The notes beneath the pieces were generated by a model. The model made no database searches, was not told the origin of the DNA, and saw nothing but the letters and a program-made list of their open reading frames with translations. Source: Gammaproteobacteria bacterium (GTDB lineage: Bacteria; Pseudomonadota; Gammaproteobacteria; SZUA-152). From it: 64,000 bases of DNA. Below, piece by piece: positions 16,763 to 25,155 of the stretch. A program made the position numbers and the translations under genes. Each line of letters starts with the position of its first letter. Position 1 is the first letter of the stretch. The stretch spans positions 62,001-126,000 of the forward strand of contig JAOUJW010000004.1 of assembly GCA_029882975.1 (NCBI GenBank), given 5' to 3'.

Positions 16763-17268
16763 AAAGCACCACCCACAATAAAGGCCAATGCGCCGGTTTG
16801 CAGGACTTTGGATTTGACCGCGTGTACCAGCATGGGGTTGGAAAAAGGGTCCAGGCTGTTGTGGGCTCGGAGCACTTTCCAATCCCCAGCGCTTTTTTTC
16901 ATGACCACGGTCCAGTGGGAACTGAACGTAAAGGATTGGCCGCGCTTGTCCACCATGGTATTTTCCGAGTTACCGGTACACACGGCAATGTCTCCCAGAA
17001 ACAGGGACGGTTGCGGGTTCAACTGCGTGGTAAAGCTGCCATTACCCACCATTTCCTTGCGGGTCAAGTCCCATTGTTTGCTGAATGCGTCAAAATCGGC
17101 AAAGCTGCGATCAGTGAAAGAGACATAGGAAAACTCCGGGTCCGTATGGGGACGCAACGCTTCTATATTGTTGCTTGCCACCGCTTGTTCAAATACGACC
17201 TGTATGGCTCGCAGTTTCTCGCGTTCGGATTCGTTCAGATCTGTTTTCTGCGCTTCCTGTAGGTCCAT
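16729..17268 (-). CDS. SnoaL-like (NTF2 fold) protein with C-terminal membrane anchor
   Basis: 179 aa. Residues ~15-135 match the SnoaL/DUF4440-type NTF2 fold (KLRAIQVVFEQAVASNNIEAL, TDPEFSYVSFTDRSF, FTFSSHWTVVMKKSAGDWKVLRAHNSLDPF). A hydrophobic C-terminal helix (ALAFIVGGALCSLLSYLVLG) anchors it facing the cytoplasm. AGGAG lies 6 nt upstream of the ATG. It overlaps the preceding hydrolase-methyltransferase by 80 nt and the following ICMT-like gene by 34 nt. Could be an enzyme or a ligand-binding accessory. Confidence 0.8.
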   Translation of the reverse strand: MDLQEAQKTDLNESEREKLRAIQVVFEQAVASNNIEALRPHTDPEFSYVSFTDRSFADFDAFSKQWDLTRKEMVGNGSFTTQLNPQPSLFLGDIAVCTGNSENTMVDKRGQSFTFSSHWTVVMKKSAGDWKVLRAHNSLDPFSNPMLVHAVKSKVLQTGALAFIVGGALCSLLSYLVLG

Positions 17269-19012
17269 AGGGACTCCTGGTCTTCGTGGGTTTTACAGCA
17301 CAGGATACAGTGAAAATGCCAAAATATTCCGATTCTGTACTGAGTTTTTCAAATCCGGCCGATTCCACCAATTGATCCATTTCTGACTGAATGCGGCGGC
17401 GCATGGTCCAGGCTTGTCCGTGGCGGTTGTTCAATACCCGGCCGATCATTTCTATCTGTGGATGCCAGGGTTGTCCGGTGTAGACCAAATAGCCTCCCTC
17501 ATCCAACAATGTGTAAAGTCTGCGAATGACATTATGGATCTGATGATTGTTTTCATATAATTCAAACAAACCTGAGATTACAATTACATTGGGTCTGGGC
17601 GAAAAGGTTTCCTGTTGAAACAGCGTGAACACATCGGAGTTGGAATAGCTGACGTGTTCTGCTTGCATCTCTTGTTGCAGTTGTTGCGCTTGCGCTATGC
17701 AGTTTTGATCCAGGTCGTTTAAGTGTAAATAGATAGTAAAGTTTTGCTGTTTTTGCACTTCAAACAAATAACGTCCTACGCCGGATGCTACATCCAAAAT
17801 GGTCGGGGTTTTGCCCCGGCTGTGCATCATTTCGCTGAGGTTTAACAAGGTTTGCTGTAGATGTGCTTTACGCAGGCGTATGCCTCGCCAACCTATGGCG
17901 TTTAAATAGATGCGGTCCAGCAACGGGCCAAGCAAATAAGCACCGCCGGCTTGATTGCGGTAGACATAGTCCAAACATAAGCCGGAGTCAAAACCGCTTT
18001 GTAAGCCTGTGCGTATACCATGGCTGAGTGGGCCTAAACGGTGAAACAATTGCCGGTAGAGAGTGTAATAGACATGTTTTATCCGTGTTGGCTTTGATTG
18101 CAGTTGTTCATACTCGCGCACCGTGTGGTCTTTGGCTTGAGGCATGACGGCGGGTAGTTGTTTTCCATCTTGTTGGTACAGCAGATCAAGAAATTTCTGC
18201 GTTGCCTGAGTCAGAATGTGTTGTTCTTTTTCGTGAAATACGGCATGGCGGAAATTTTTCAGTATAACCTGTTTTTTAATGCGGCTGCTGATACCGTGAA
18301 GGAACGTACTGTGTTTACGATTGTCAACTATATAGTCCTTTTCTGCGGTAAACAGTAGAACCGGTACTTCAAAATCCTGTAGACGTTGAAAACAGTTGTT
18401 TGCGGCATCGAATAAACCGACTAACACATTGACGCCGATTTGCCGGGTAATCAAAGGGTCATCGTCATACGCTTTTGCTTCTGCACGATCACGGGTCAGC
18501 AGGCCGGAGCGTACGTAACTGCTGACAAACAGGTGTGGCGAAAACCGCTTAAATACGCGCAGAAAGGGTAGTGCGAAGGGAATGTACAGTTTAATGGAAA
18601 ACGCCGGAGCGCCCAGAATACAACCCTTGACGTTAGCGCCATAGTTAAGAATCCAACGCACCGCCATCACCGAGCCCACGCTATTGGCTACCAAAACCGT
18701 ATCGCGCACTTGGATTCCATAGGTTTGACGAATATGGCCTGCAAAACTGTTGAGATCTTTTACCCACACATCAAAGTTTTCCGCCCAGGCACGTCGACCT
18801 TGGGAGCGACCGTGACCGCGTAAGTCAAAGGCAAAACACCAGTAGTTGTTGTCGCTGACACGATCAGCAAAATCCACAATACGACCGGAATGCTCGTGGC
18901 CGCGGTGCAGAAAAAGTAAGGCATTGGTACCGGGGCCTTCAGGTGTTTTAAACCTGTAAAACAGTTTTAAACCGTCAAAGCTGTGAAAGGTGGATGTTTG
19001 CCAGCGTGACAT
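17189..19012 (-). CDS. Bifunctional alpha/beta hydrolase / SAM methyltransferase (YnbC-like)
   Basis: 607 aa. The N-terminal hydrolase (~1-290) has HRGHEHSG, the RGHGRSQGRR loop, nucleophile Ser in VANSVGSV (Ala instead of the first Gly of GxSxG), Asp in TAEKDYIVD and His in FRHAVFHE. The C-terminal class I methyltransferase has motif I ILDVASGVGRYLFEV and the post-motif LNDLD. The same fusion follows the CDP-alcohol transferase and CdsA homologue in E. coli ynbABC, so it probably remodels an unusual phospholipid. ATG 19012 is chosen over an upstream TTG. Confidence 0.85.
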   Translation of the reverse strand: MSRWQTSTFHSFDGLKLFYRFKTPEGPGTNALLFLHRGHEHSGRIVDFADRVSDNNYWCFAFDLRGHGRSQGRRAWAENFDVWVKDLNSFAGHIRQTYGIQVRDTVLVANSVGSVMAVRWILNYGANVKGCILGAPAFSIKLYIPFALPFLRVFKRFSPHLFVSSYVRSGLLTRDRAEAKAYDDDPLITRQIGVNVLVGLFDAANNCFQRLQDFEVPVLLFTAEKDYIVDNRKHSTFLHGISSRIKKQVILKNFRHAVFHEKEQHILTQATQKFLDLLYQQDGKQLPAVMPQAKDHTVREYEQLQSKPTRIKHVYYTLYRQLFHRLGPLSHGIRTGLQSGFDSGLCLDYVYRNQAGGAYLLGPLLDRIYLNAIGWRGIRLRKAHLQQTLLNLSEMMHSRGKTPTILDVASGVGRYLFEVQKQQNFTIYLHLNDLDQNCIAQAQQLQQEMQAEHVSYSNSDVFTLFQQETFSPRPNVIVISGLFELYENNHQIHNVIRRLYTLLDEGGYLVYTGQPWHPQIEMIGRVLNNRHGQAWTMRRRIQSEMDQLVESAGFEKLSTESEYFGIFTVSCAVKPTKTRSPYGPTGSAENRSERIRTRETASHTGRI

Positions 19013-19026
19013 ACGTGATATAAAAA

Positions 19027-19902
19027 TTAACCCAGCAAACTCAGACAAAGCCCAAAACCCGGGGCGGTAAGTGTAAGGCTGTCGATGCGGTCCAGCAAGC
19101 CACCGTGGCCCGGCAGAGAAGCGCCACTATCTTTGATGCCTGATAAACGTTTGTAGTGGGAAAAACATAAGTCGCCGGTGATGCCCAATACGGAGATCGT
19201 GAAACCAATCAGCAGTGCGGTGGTTTTTTCTATGGCTAAAAGCATGGGCAGGGTAGCGCCGGTAAGTAGTACCGTGAATACAATACCCCCCAGTGCACCC
19301 TGGAGCGTTTTGTGGGGACTTAAAGTGGGCGCCAGAGGTGTGCGTCCCCAAAGCTGTCCGCAAAAGTATTGGGCAATATCGTTCAAGGCGGTCAGTAAAA
19401 ATAAATACAATAAGATCAAGCCGGGTTCATAAGCGGCGCTTTGGCTCCATTGGGCGATGAGCAAAACCGATTCAATGGCGGTTAAACAAAACAACAATAA
19501 AAAACTAAAACGCAATCCGGGCGCTGGTAGTAACAGGAACCCTGCCAATAGCAATAACGGTAGGGCAAAGTGAATGGCCGATGGTTGCAGATTGGCATAG
19601 AATCGGGTGGTTAATAACAGTGATACCAACATCAGGCATGCGACTAACGCAGGGTGGTAATTTATTTTTTCCATTCGCAACAGTTCCAGCCAGGCCCAGC
19701 AGACCAAAGTAAAAATCAAGGCTTGTAGGGCCCAGTCACCGTAATAAAACACGGTTATACATATTGCGCTGATGATCCACCAAGTGTGGATGCGGCGACG
19801 GTTGTTGAACAATTCCGGGGACGGTCGACTGCGTAGTCGGTAGGACACAGTGCAGGCTGAAATAGTGAGTAATAGCAGTATGGCTATGGATAGTGCCAAC
19901 AT
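19027..19902 (-). CDS. Phosphatidate cytidylyltransferase-like protein (YnbB-like CdsA homologue)
   Basis: 291-aa polytopic membrane protein ending in the CdsA signature, spread over SHYKRLSGIKDSGASLPGHG and GLLDRIDS (Lys-Arg, Lys-Asp, HGG, DRxD). It would activate phosphatidate as CDP-diacylglycerol for the neighbouring CDP-alcohol transferase. The ATG directly abuts the TGA of that gene (TGAATG). A dedicated CdsA beside a dedicated head-group transferase suggests an inducible lipid pathway separate from housekeeping cdsA. Confidence 0.88.
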   Translation of the reverse strand: MLALSIAILLLLTISACTVSYRLRSRPSPELFNNRRRIHTWWIISAICITVFYYGDWALQALIFTLVCWAWLELLRMEKINYHPALVACLMLVSLLLTTRFYANLQPSAIHFALPLLLLAGFLLLPAPGLRFSFLLLFCLTAIESVLLIAQWSQSAAYEPGLILLYLFLLTALNDIAQYFCGQLWGRTPLAPTLSPHKTLQGALGGIVFTVLLTGATLPMLLAIEKTTALLIGFTISVLGITGDLCFSHYKRLSGIKDSGASLPGHGGLLDRIDSLTLTAPGFGLCLSLLG

Positions 19903-20541
19903 TCAGTTTGCTTCCAACAAGTTTAAACGGTTGGTAAAAGTCAATAAGGCCAGCACAATACCTATCCAAATATATGTTTGAACGAGCCAATGACTTTGAG
20001 ATAAGACCAGCAATAAGACGGCCAATACTCCCAGATAAACGGCCCGGTCACTTTTGCCGAAGGGCCCTTGATTGGGTCGTTGTCCTAAAGCGGGTATTAA
20101 CGCCAGGCTGGTAAATTCAATCAATAGCCCCAACAGCATGAGCAGTGCCCATGGTATTATGTGATTGGATAGCAGAATCAAAAATCCGCCAAAAAGAAAC
20201 AAATCGGCTATGACATCACCCAGTTCGTTGAATACCTGACCTTTAGGGCTGCAACTGTTGGTGTGTTTGGCCACCATGCCATCCAGGGCATTTAACGCCA
20301 TGCGCAGAAGCAGAAAAAAAGGTAATAGAATGAGACCCAGGGTAGCCGTCATTTGTAAAACAATCAGTTGTAAAACAAAGAGCAGTGAAAACAACACGCA
20401 CAGTGCTACAGTGGCTACCGTGATTTGGTTAGCTGATACTCCGTGAGAAATTAACCGATCGCGCAGGGGCAGTAACAGGGTCTGAAACCCTGATTTCCAT
20501 GCATAGGTGCTGAATTGACGGGCAGAAATTTCCTTGTCCAT
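19903..20541 (-). CDS. CDP-alcohol phosphatidyltransferase (YnbA-like)
   Basis: 212-aa inner-membrane protein with about six helices. The family motif D-x2-DG-x2-AR-x8-G-x3-D-x3-D appears as NALDGMVAK ... GQVFNELGDV: the first and third Asp are Asn and the Arg is Lys, as I recall for E. coli YnbA. GPFGKSDRA further on is also YnbA-like. It would transfer an alcohol head group from CDP-diacylglycerol. First gene of the operon; ATG 20541 chosen, a GTG two codons upstream is possible. No strong Shine-Dalgarno. Confidence 0.85.
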   Translation of the reverse strand: MDKEISARQFSTYAWKSGFQTLLLPLRDRLISHGVSANQITVATVALCVLFSLLFVLQLIVLQMTATLGLILLPFFLLLRMALNALDGMVAKHTNSCSPKGQVFNELGDVIADLFLFGGFLILLSNHIIPWALLMLLGLLIEFTSLALIPALGQRPNQGPFGKSDRAVYLGVLAVLLLVLSQSHWLVQTYIWIGIVLALLTFTNRLNLLEAN

Positions 20542-20726
20542 TGCCACTTGTGGGGTATGAGTGAAAAATAATTATACACACAAACGTGCGCAAGAGGCGA
20601 TGGAATTGATCCTGTCTATTGGGTTTTCCAGATCGACGGGGGATCCGGTTAGGTCCTTGTGGCGAGAGTGGTGGATTATTGATCAGTTTGTGTTTGCTAT
20701 TGAGATGCGCCCGTTTCATTGAGGGT

Positions 20727-21212
20727 CTAGCGTAGCGACTTCCAGAATCGATTGGCAAACTGCCGCCTATGGTCTTCTTGCTGTAGTTTTTTCATACCCA
20801 TGGCCAGAAAGAATGCAACCGCATCTTTTTGAGCCTTTACCAACAAACCATCACAATGTTGTTTTTGTGCGGCCACTTCAGCCCAATGAAATAGTTGAGT
20901 ACCTATGTTTTTCCTCTGCAGCCTCGTGCTTACATAGATGCCGTGTAACAATAAAGCCGGTTTCTGATCGGGCGTGTCTTTGGGATCGGCGTTTTCCCAG
21001 GCGGCGACGCCAATGACATGTTTCTGTTCATCTTCAGCCACCACCATGTCCAGGTGTTGAACATCGATGTCATTGTAGCGGTAACTGGATAAGGATAATC
21101 GCTTCACCCGTTCCGGCAGATTCCAGCTCATAACGGCGCTTTCGATTACCCGGTTTATGGCCTCTAAATCAGCCGGGTGAGCCGGCCGTATGTGCAGTTT
21201 ATCCGAGCTCAT
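20727..21212 (-). CDS. GNAT-family N-acetyltransferase
   Basis: 161 aa: LHIRPAHPADLEAINRVI (motif C start), LLLHGIYVSTRLQRKNIGTQLFHWAE (acetyl-CoA loop, Q/R-x-x-G-x form) and the C-terminal VAFFLAMGMKKL. Substrate unknown. It lies 29 nt downstream of the glutathione reductase gene on the same strand, so the two may be cotranscribed, and about 185 nt upstream of the lipid operon. Confidence 0.85.
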   Translation of the reverse strand: MSSDKLHIRPAHPADLEAINRVIESAVMSWNLPERVKRLSLSSYRYNDIDVQHLDMVVAEDEQKHVIGVAAWENADPKDTPDQKPALLLHGIYVSTRLQRKNIGTQLFHWAEVAAQKQHCDGLLVKAQKDAVAFFLAMGMKKLQQEDHRRQFANRFWKSLR

Positions 21213-21241
21213 GGTGCTTATTGTTTAGCTCTCTTGTTTGT

Positions 21242-22651
21242 TCATGCGTGCTCATGCCAGGAAAGGCCATCATCCACCGGGTGCAGAATTTCATCCTGTG
21301 TGACCGGCGTTTTCATAGTGACTAACTCCTCGGCGCTGCTGGGGTGAATGGCAATGGTGGCATCAAAGTCGGCTTTACTGGCACCCATTTTTACAGCGAC
21401 GGCAAAACCTTGCAATATTTCATCGGCATTGTCACCAATGATATGCACGCCCACCACTTTTTCATCACGACCGACGCACACCAGTTTCATGGCCGTGGTC
21501 ACACCATGCTCTGACAGGGCGTGGCGCATGGGGGTGAATTCCGCCTGGTAAACAGTAAGATCATCACCGAATTTTCGCCGCGATTCGAGTTCAGTTAAAC
21601 CAACCGTGCCAATCGGCGGGTGTGAAAACACCACGCTGGGTATATTGTCATAGTCGACTTTGCTGTTGGGTTCGTGATTAAACAAACGTTGGGCTAATTT
21701 GCGACCGGCGGCGATAGCCACAGGTGTTAAAGCAGCTTTTCCGGTGACGTCGCCAATGGCGTAAATACCCTCCACATTAGTATTTTCATACTTATCGACC
21801 GGAATGTTACCGTTGTCCAGGGTGTTAACACCGGCGGCCTTTAAATCCAGGTAACGGGTGTTTGCCACGCGGCCGGTGGCCCAGATGACTGAATCATAGC
21901 CGAATAAGGTTTGGTCGTCGTCGGAGCTAATGGATATGCATTCGCCATCTTGAGTCAGCGCGCTGACCCGAAATTGCGAATGAACACGTATCCCTTGTTT
22001 TTGCATTTCCTGACTTAATACACGGCTCACCAGTGTATCGAAACGGGGTAACAATTCGCTTTGCACAATCAGGGAAACATTCGAGCCCAAGGCACGCAGG
22101 ACTCCGGCCAGTTCCACACCTATATAGCCGCCACCAACAATTGCGACACGTCTGGGTTGCTGTTCCAGCTGAAAAAAGCCATCGGAACTCATGCCCAGCT
22201 CAGCGCCGGGAACCGAAGGTATGCGCGGCTGGCCGCCGGTGGCAATCACTATATGATCGGCGCCGTAGTGGTGCCCATTGACCTCCACTGTGTGAGCATC
22301 TATAAACCGGGCGTACCCCTTAATGTGGTCGATTCCGCTGTCGACAATGTAGCTGTCCCAATAAGCGTTGATATTGCGTATGTATTGCTCGCGAGCAGAG
22401 ACTAAACGGGCCCAGTCAGTCTTACCCCGTTGCGCCGGAATACCAAAGGCAGTGGCGTCATCCACCGCATGAGCCAGATTGGCGGCAATCCACATGATCT
22501 TTTTTGGAACACAACCGTTGTTAACACAAGTACCACCTATTTTATTGCCTTCGATAATGGCGACTCTTTTACCCAGTTGTGCGGCAGTCTCGGCTACGGC
22601 CAGCCCGCCGCTACCGCCGCCGATAGCGATCAAATCATAGGGTGTATTCAT
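21242..22651 (-). CDS. gor: Glutathione-disulfide reductase-like flavoprotein
   Basis: 469-aa FAD disulfide oxidoreductase: FAD fold [11 protein letters not shown], redox pair Cys42/Cys47 in [13 protein letters not shown] exactly as in glutathione reductases, second Rossmann fold [21 protein letters not shown]-binding ATG/IGD segments and the C-terminal catalytic [13 protein letters not shown]. The residue after the second fold ([12 protein letters not shown]) is Gln where E. coli Gor has NADPH-binding Arg198; the second Arg seems kept. Would keep glutathione reduced, which suits the glutaredoxin fusion at 234-962. Confidence 0.88.
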   Translation of the reverse strand: MNTPYDLIAIGGGSGGLAVAETAAQLGKRVAIIEGNKIGGTCVNNGCVPKKIMWIAANLAHAVDDATAFGIPAQRGKTDWARLVSAREQYIRNINAYWDSYIVDSGIDHIKGYARFIDAHTVEVNGHHYGADHIVIATGGQPRIPSVPGAELGMSSDGFFQLEQQPRRVAIVGGGYIGVELAGVLRALGSNVSLIVQSELLPRFDTLVSRVLSQEMQKQGIRVHSQFRVSALTQDGECISISSDDDQTLFGYDSVIWATGRVANTRYLDLKAAGVNTLDNGNIPVDKYENTNVEGIYAIGDVTGKAALTPVAIAAGRKLAQRLFNHEPNSKVDYDNIPSVVFSHPPIGTVGLTELESRRKFGDDLTVYQAEFTPMRHALSEHGVTTAMKLVCVGRDEKVVGVHIIGDNADEILQGFAVAVKMGASKADFDATIAIHPSSAEELVTMKTPVTQDEILHPVDDGLSWHEHA

Positions 22652-22831
22652 GCCAAACTCCGGTCGCTCATCAATGCAAGGATTATCGATTCAGAATAAT
22701 GATAAGTACAATCGTTTATTAGTATGAAAAACATAGGTATTACCAATTTACCTCTTAGCCTTAAAGCTATGGGGCGTATAGGCCGAAGTAGCCAGTGAGT
22801 GTGCAATTTAAATGGTCCGGTCGAGGTAGAA

Positions 22832-24250
22832 ATGTCTTTTATAAACAAGCTCTTGCTGGCTTATTTAAGCCTGAGCCTGTTGGCTTGTGGTGGCGTAGAC
22901 AGCAAACGGATGATGTCCCCGAGCAGCATAATCGCGGGAAAACAGCATGTCATGTTGGTATTGAAACAAAAGGGCGTGAAGGATGGCGACGAGATCGTTG
23001 TCCGTTTTGGCAGTCACTCTCTGTATGAAGGTCGATACGACCGCAAAGGCTCATCAGGGGATAAACTCAGCCTGTTGACACAAGTTGCACACAATCATCG
23101 AAGCTATCTCAATTTATCGTACGACAGTATTCGTGCCGTGTATCTGCCGCGTGAGGCCGAGGCGGTAAAGCGCAAAATGGCTGAAACCAAACAACAGCAC
23201 TTGAGCGAAAATCTGCTGCGCGAAGGTATTCGTGATAATCAGGGCGATAAAGTCCGCCAGGCGGTGAAGCAGGGCGCGGCCCTGAATCCGAACACGTACC
23301 GCACACCGTTGCTGGAAGCGGCGAGTATTGAAAACCGCGCCGATATTATTCGGCTGTTGGCGCGACTGGGTGCAAAGCCTAACCATACGGACAAGAATGG
23401 GCGTACACCCTTACATGCCGCCATCCAAATGCAGCACTTTGACAATGCGCGGGCTTTGATCGAGGCCGGGGCGGACCCTATGTTTCGTTCTTCGTCCAAC
23501 GGTCTGCCGCCAGCCGTTGAGGCATTTACGGGTTTGCGCTGGGCCAACAAAGAGCAGCTAGAGGCCATAACGGCGTTTGTGGACTATCTTGTGAAAGAAA
23601 AACACGTCGACCCGAACGTGCAGTGGGAGGACCCGGTTTATAAGGCAGACAACGCTCTGGGAATGAGCAATGAACGTTTGCTGTTGTTGTCTCAAAAAGA
23701 TTGCTTGGCCTTATTGGATAAGCATTCCGTACAATATGAACTGTTGGACAACACCAAGGGCGTTGGTATTCCATTGCGGTTGAAATCCACAGTGGCCGGT
23801 GTGGCTTATCGTCACACCGGGAACTCCAAAAAATTTTCCGTTATGGATTGTCGGCTGGTGGTTGCTTTAATTGGTATCGGGCCCGTATTGCAAAAATACA
23901 ATATTGTGGACATACAACACATGCGTGCTTATGCTCCCGATGCGCGCATCGGCGGCAAAGGCAATGTCAGTGGTCACAGTTTTGCCTTGGCTATCGATTT
24001 TGCCGTGGCAACCACCTCGGAGGGTGACGAGTACAGTGTGGTAGAAGATTGGACGGATCGTCGCCGTGGGGTCAGCCCTTGCGAAGCGCAAGACGGCGAT
24101 GGTGAAAAACAAATCCTGTTGCGTCAACTGATATGCGATATTAATAAACAAGGCTTGTTCCACTGGGTATTAACACCGCATTATAACAAAGCCCACCACG
24201 ACCACTTTCACATCGAATTGCGTGACGGTGGCGGTGAGTTTATGTCATAA
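22832..24250 (+). CDS. Lipoprotein with ankyrin repeats and a C-terminal LAS/extensin-like peptidase domain
   Basis: 472 aa. Signal II lipobox LLAC with Cys19. An N-terminal beta domain (HVMLVLKQKGVKDGDEIVV) is followed by two or three ankyrin repeats (~145-220: YRTPLLEAASIENRADIIRL, NGRTPLHAAIQMQHFDNARA). The last ~130 residues match the extensin-like/LAS metallopeptidase fold: GHSFALAID (His382-x6-Asp389) and HDHFH (His458, His460) supply the zinc ligands. Probably an envelope-anchored murein endopeptidase or carboxypeptidase. GAGGT lies 6 nt before ATG 22832. Divergent from gor. Confidence 0.82.
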   Translation: MSFINKLLLAYLSLSLLACGGVDSKRMMSPSSIIAGKQHVMLVLKQKGVKDGDEIVVRFGSHSLYEGRYDRKGSSGDKLSLLTQVAHNHRSYLNLSYDSIRAVYLPREAEAVKRKMAETKQQHLSENLLREGIRDNQGDKVRQAVKQGAALNPNTYRTPLLEAASIENRADIIRLLARLGAKPNHTDKNGRTPLHAAIQMQHFDNARALIEAGADPMFRSSSNGLPPAVEAFTGLRWANKEQLEAITAFVDYLVKEKHVDPNVQWEDPVYKADNALGMSNERLLLLSQKDCLALLDKHSVQYELLDNTKGVGIPLRLKSTVAGVAYRHTGNSKKFSVMDCRLVVALIGIGPVLQKYNIVDIQHMRAYAPDARIGGKGNVSGHSFALAIDFAVATTSEGDEYSVVEDWTDRRRGVSPCEAQDGDGEKQILLRQLICDINKQGLFHWVLTPHYNKAHHDHFHIELRDGGGEFMS

Positions 24251-24262
24251 AGAAGAGTAGTT

Positions 24263-25006
24263 TCAGTAACAATAGCTCTGTACAAATCGTTTGAGGATTT
24301 CCTGTGCATACGGGGTCGGTTTTCTACTCACCTGTTGTTTTAATTCCTCTGCTTCATGAGGCTCGAAATAGCCGTGATGTTGGTAGACGTCAATTCGCAA
24401 AGCAAATTCTTCCGCGTCACCTTCGGGATGAAATTGAGTGGCATAAACGTTTTTGCCCACACGAAACATTTGCACCGGGCAGTCCTGCCCGGTCATCAGT
24501 AAGGTGGCGCCTTCGGGCGTGGAATCCACCGCTTCTTTGTGGCCCAGCAATACGTCAATTTGAGGCGGGAACCCTTGCAGTAGTTTGTCGAGACGACCCG
24601 CTTCAGTAATGGTTAAGGTCACGCAGCTGACCGGCTCACCATAGCGGGTGGAAATAGACGTGCCCAGATAATTACCCAAGAGACCGTTGCCGGAACAAGC
24701 GCCTAAAAATGGAAAGTCCCGGCTCACCACTTGCTGTAGCAGCCGATTAAAATCCGCTTCTATTTTTTTCTGGATCTCTGACTTTTTGTGTTCCGGCGTG
24801 CTGATGTCAAACGGACTGCCGCCAACGATAATGGCGCAATAATCATCTAAGTTGAGATTATCCGGGATGCCGTGCGTTTCGATGCGTATTCTGTGCGTAT
24901 CCTCACTATCTAAACCACCGTACTTCAACAAACAGGCGTATTCGCTGTCGGAAGTTGCCGTTTCGGGGCGCAGTTGTAAAATCAGAACGGGTTTGTTGGT
25001 TGCCAT
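24263..25006 (-). CDS. Class I glutamine amidotransferase, stand-alone
   Basis: 247-aa GATase1 domain: oxyanion strand CAIIVGGSPFD, nucleophile Cys in FLGACSGNGLLGNYLG, and the His-Glu of YATQFHPEGD. Gln is absent after the nucleophile elbow (GACSGNGL versus GxCxGxQ), so glutamine may not be the only substrate. Related to GuaA-like GATases that act on gamma-glutamyl compounds. Monocistronic; convergent with the LAS lipoprotein gene. Confidence 0.85.
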   Translation of the reverse strand: MATNKPVLILQLRPETATSDSEYACLLKYGGLDSEDTHRIRIETHGIPDNLNLDDYCAIIVGGSPFDISTPEHKKSEIQKKIEADFNRLLQQVVSRDFPFLGACSGNGLLGNYLGTSISTRYGEPVSCVTLTITEAGRLDKLLQGFPPQIDVLLGHKEAVDSTPEGATLLMTGQDCPVQMFRVGKNVYATQFHPEGDAEEFALRIDVYQHHGYFEPHEAEELKQQVSRKPTPYAQEILKRFVQSYCY

Positions 25007-25095
25007 GGTTGTATTATTGCAGCTATGGCATAGAAAAACGATATCTCTCCACCTCGGTATATTGTGGCGGCAAAGTCGATGCTTGACTATAAAGT

Positions 25096-25140
25096 AAAAG
25101 CCCGGCTATACACTAAACTGCGGTATATGCCGGGCTTTTT
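25096..25140 (-). terminator. Terminator after the SBBP-repeat gene
   Basis: Long stem AAAAGCCCGGC-TATAC / GTATA-(T)GCCGGGCTTTTT around an 11-nt loop, 16 nt past the stop of the SBBP protein gene. It is flanked by A and T runs, so it could work in both directions. Confidence 0.88.
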
Positions 25141-25155
25141 GCAGTGATAAAGCGA

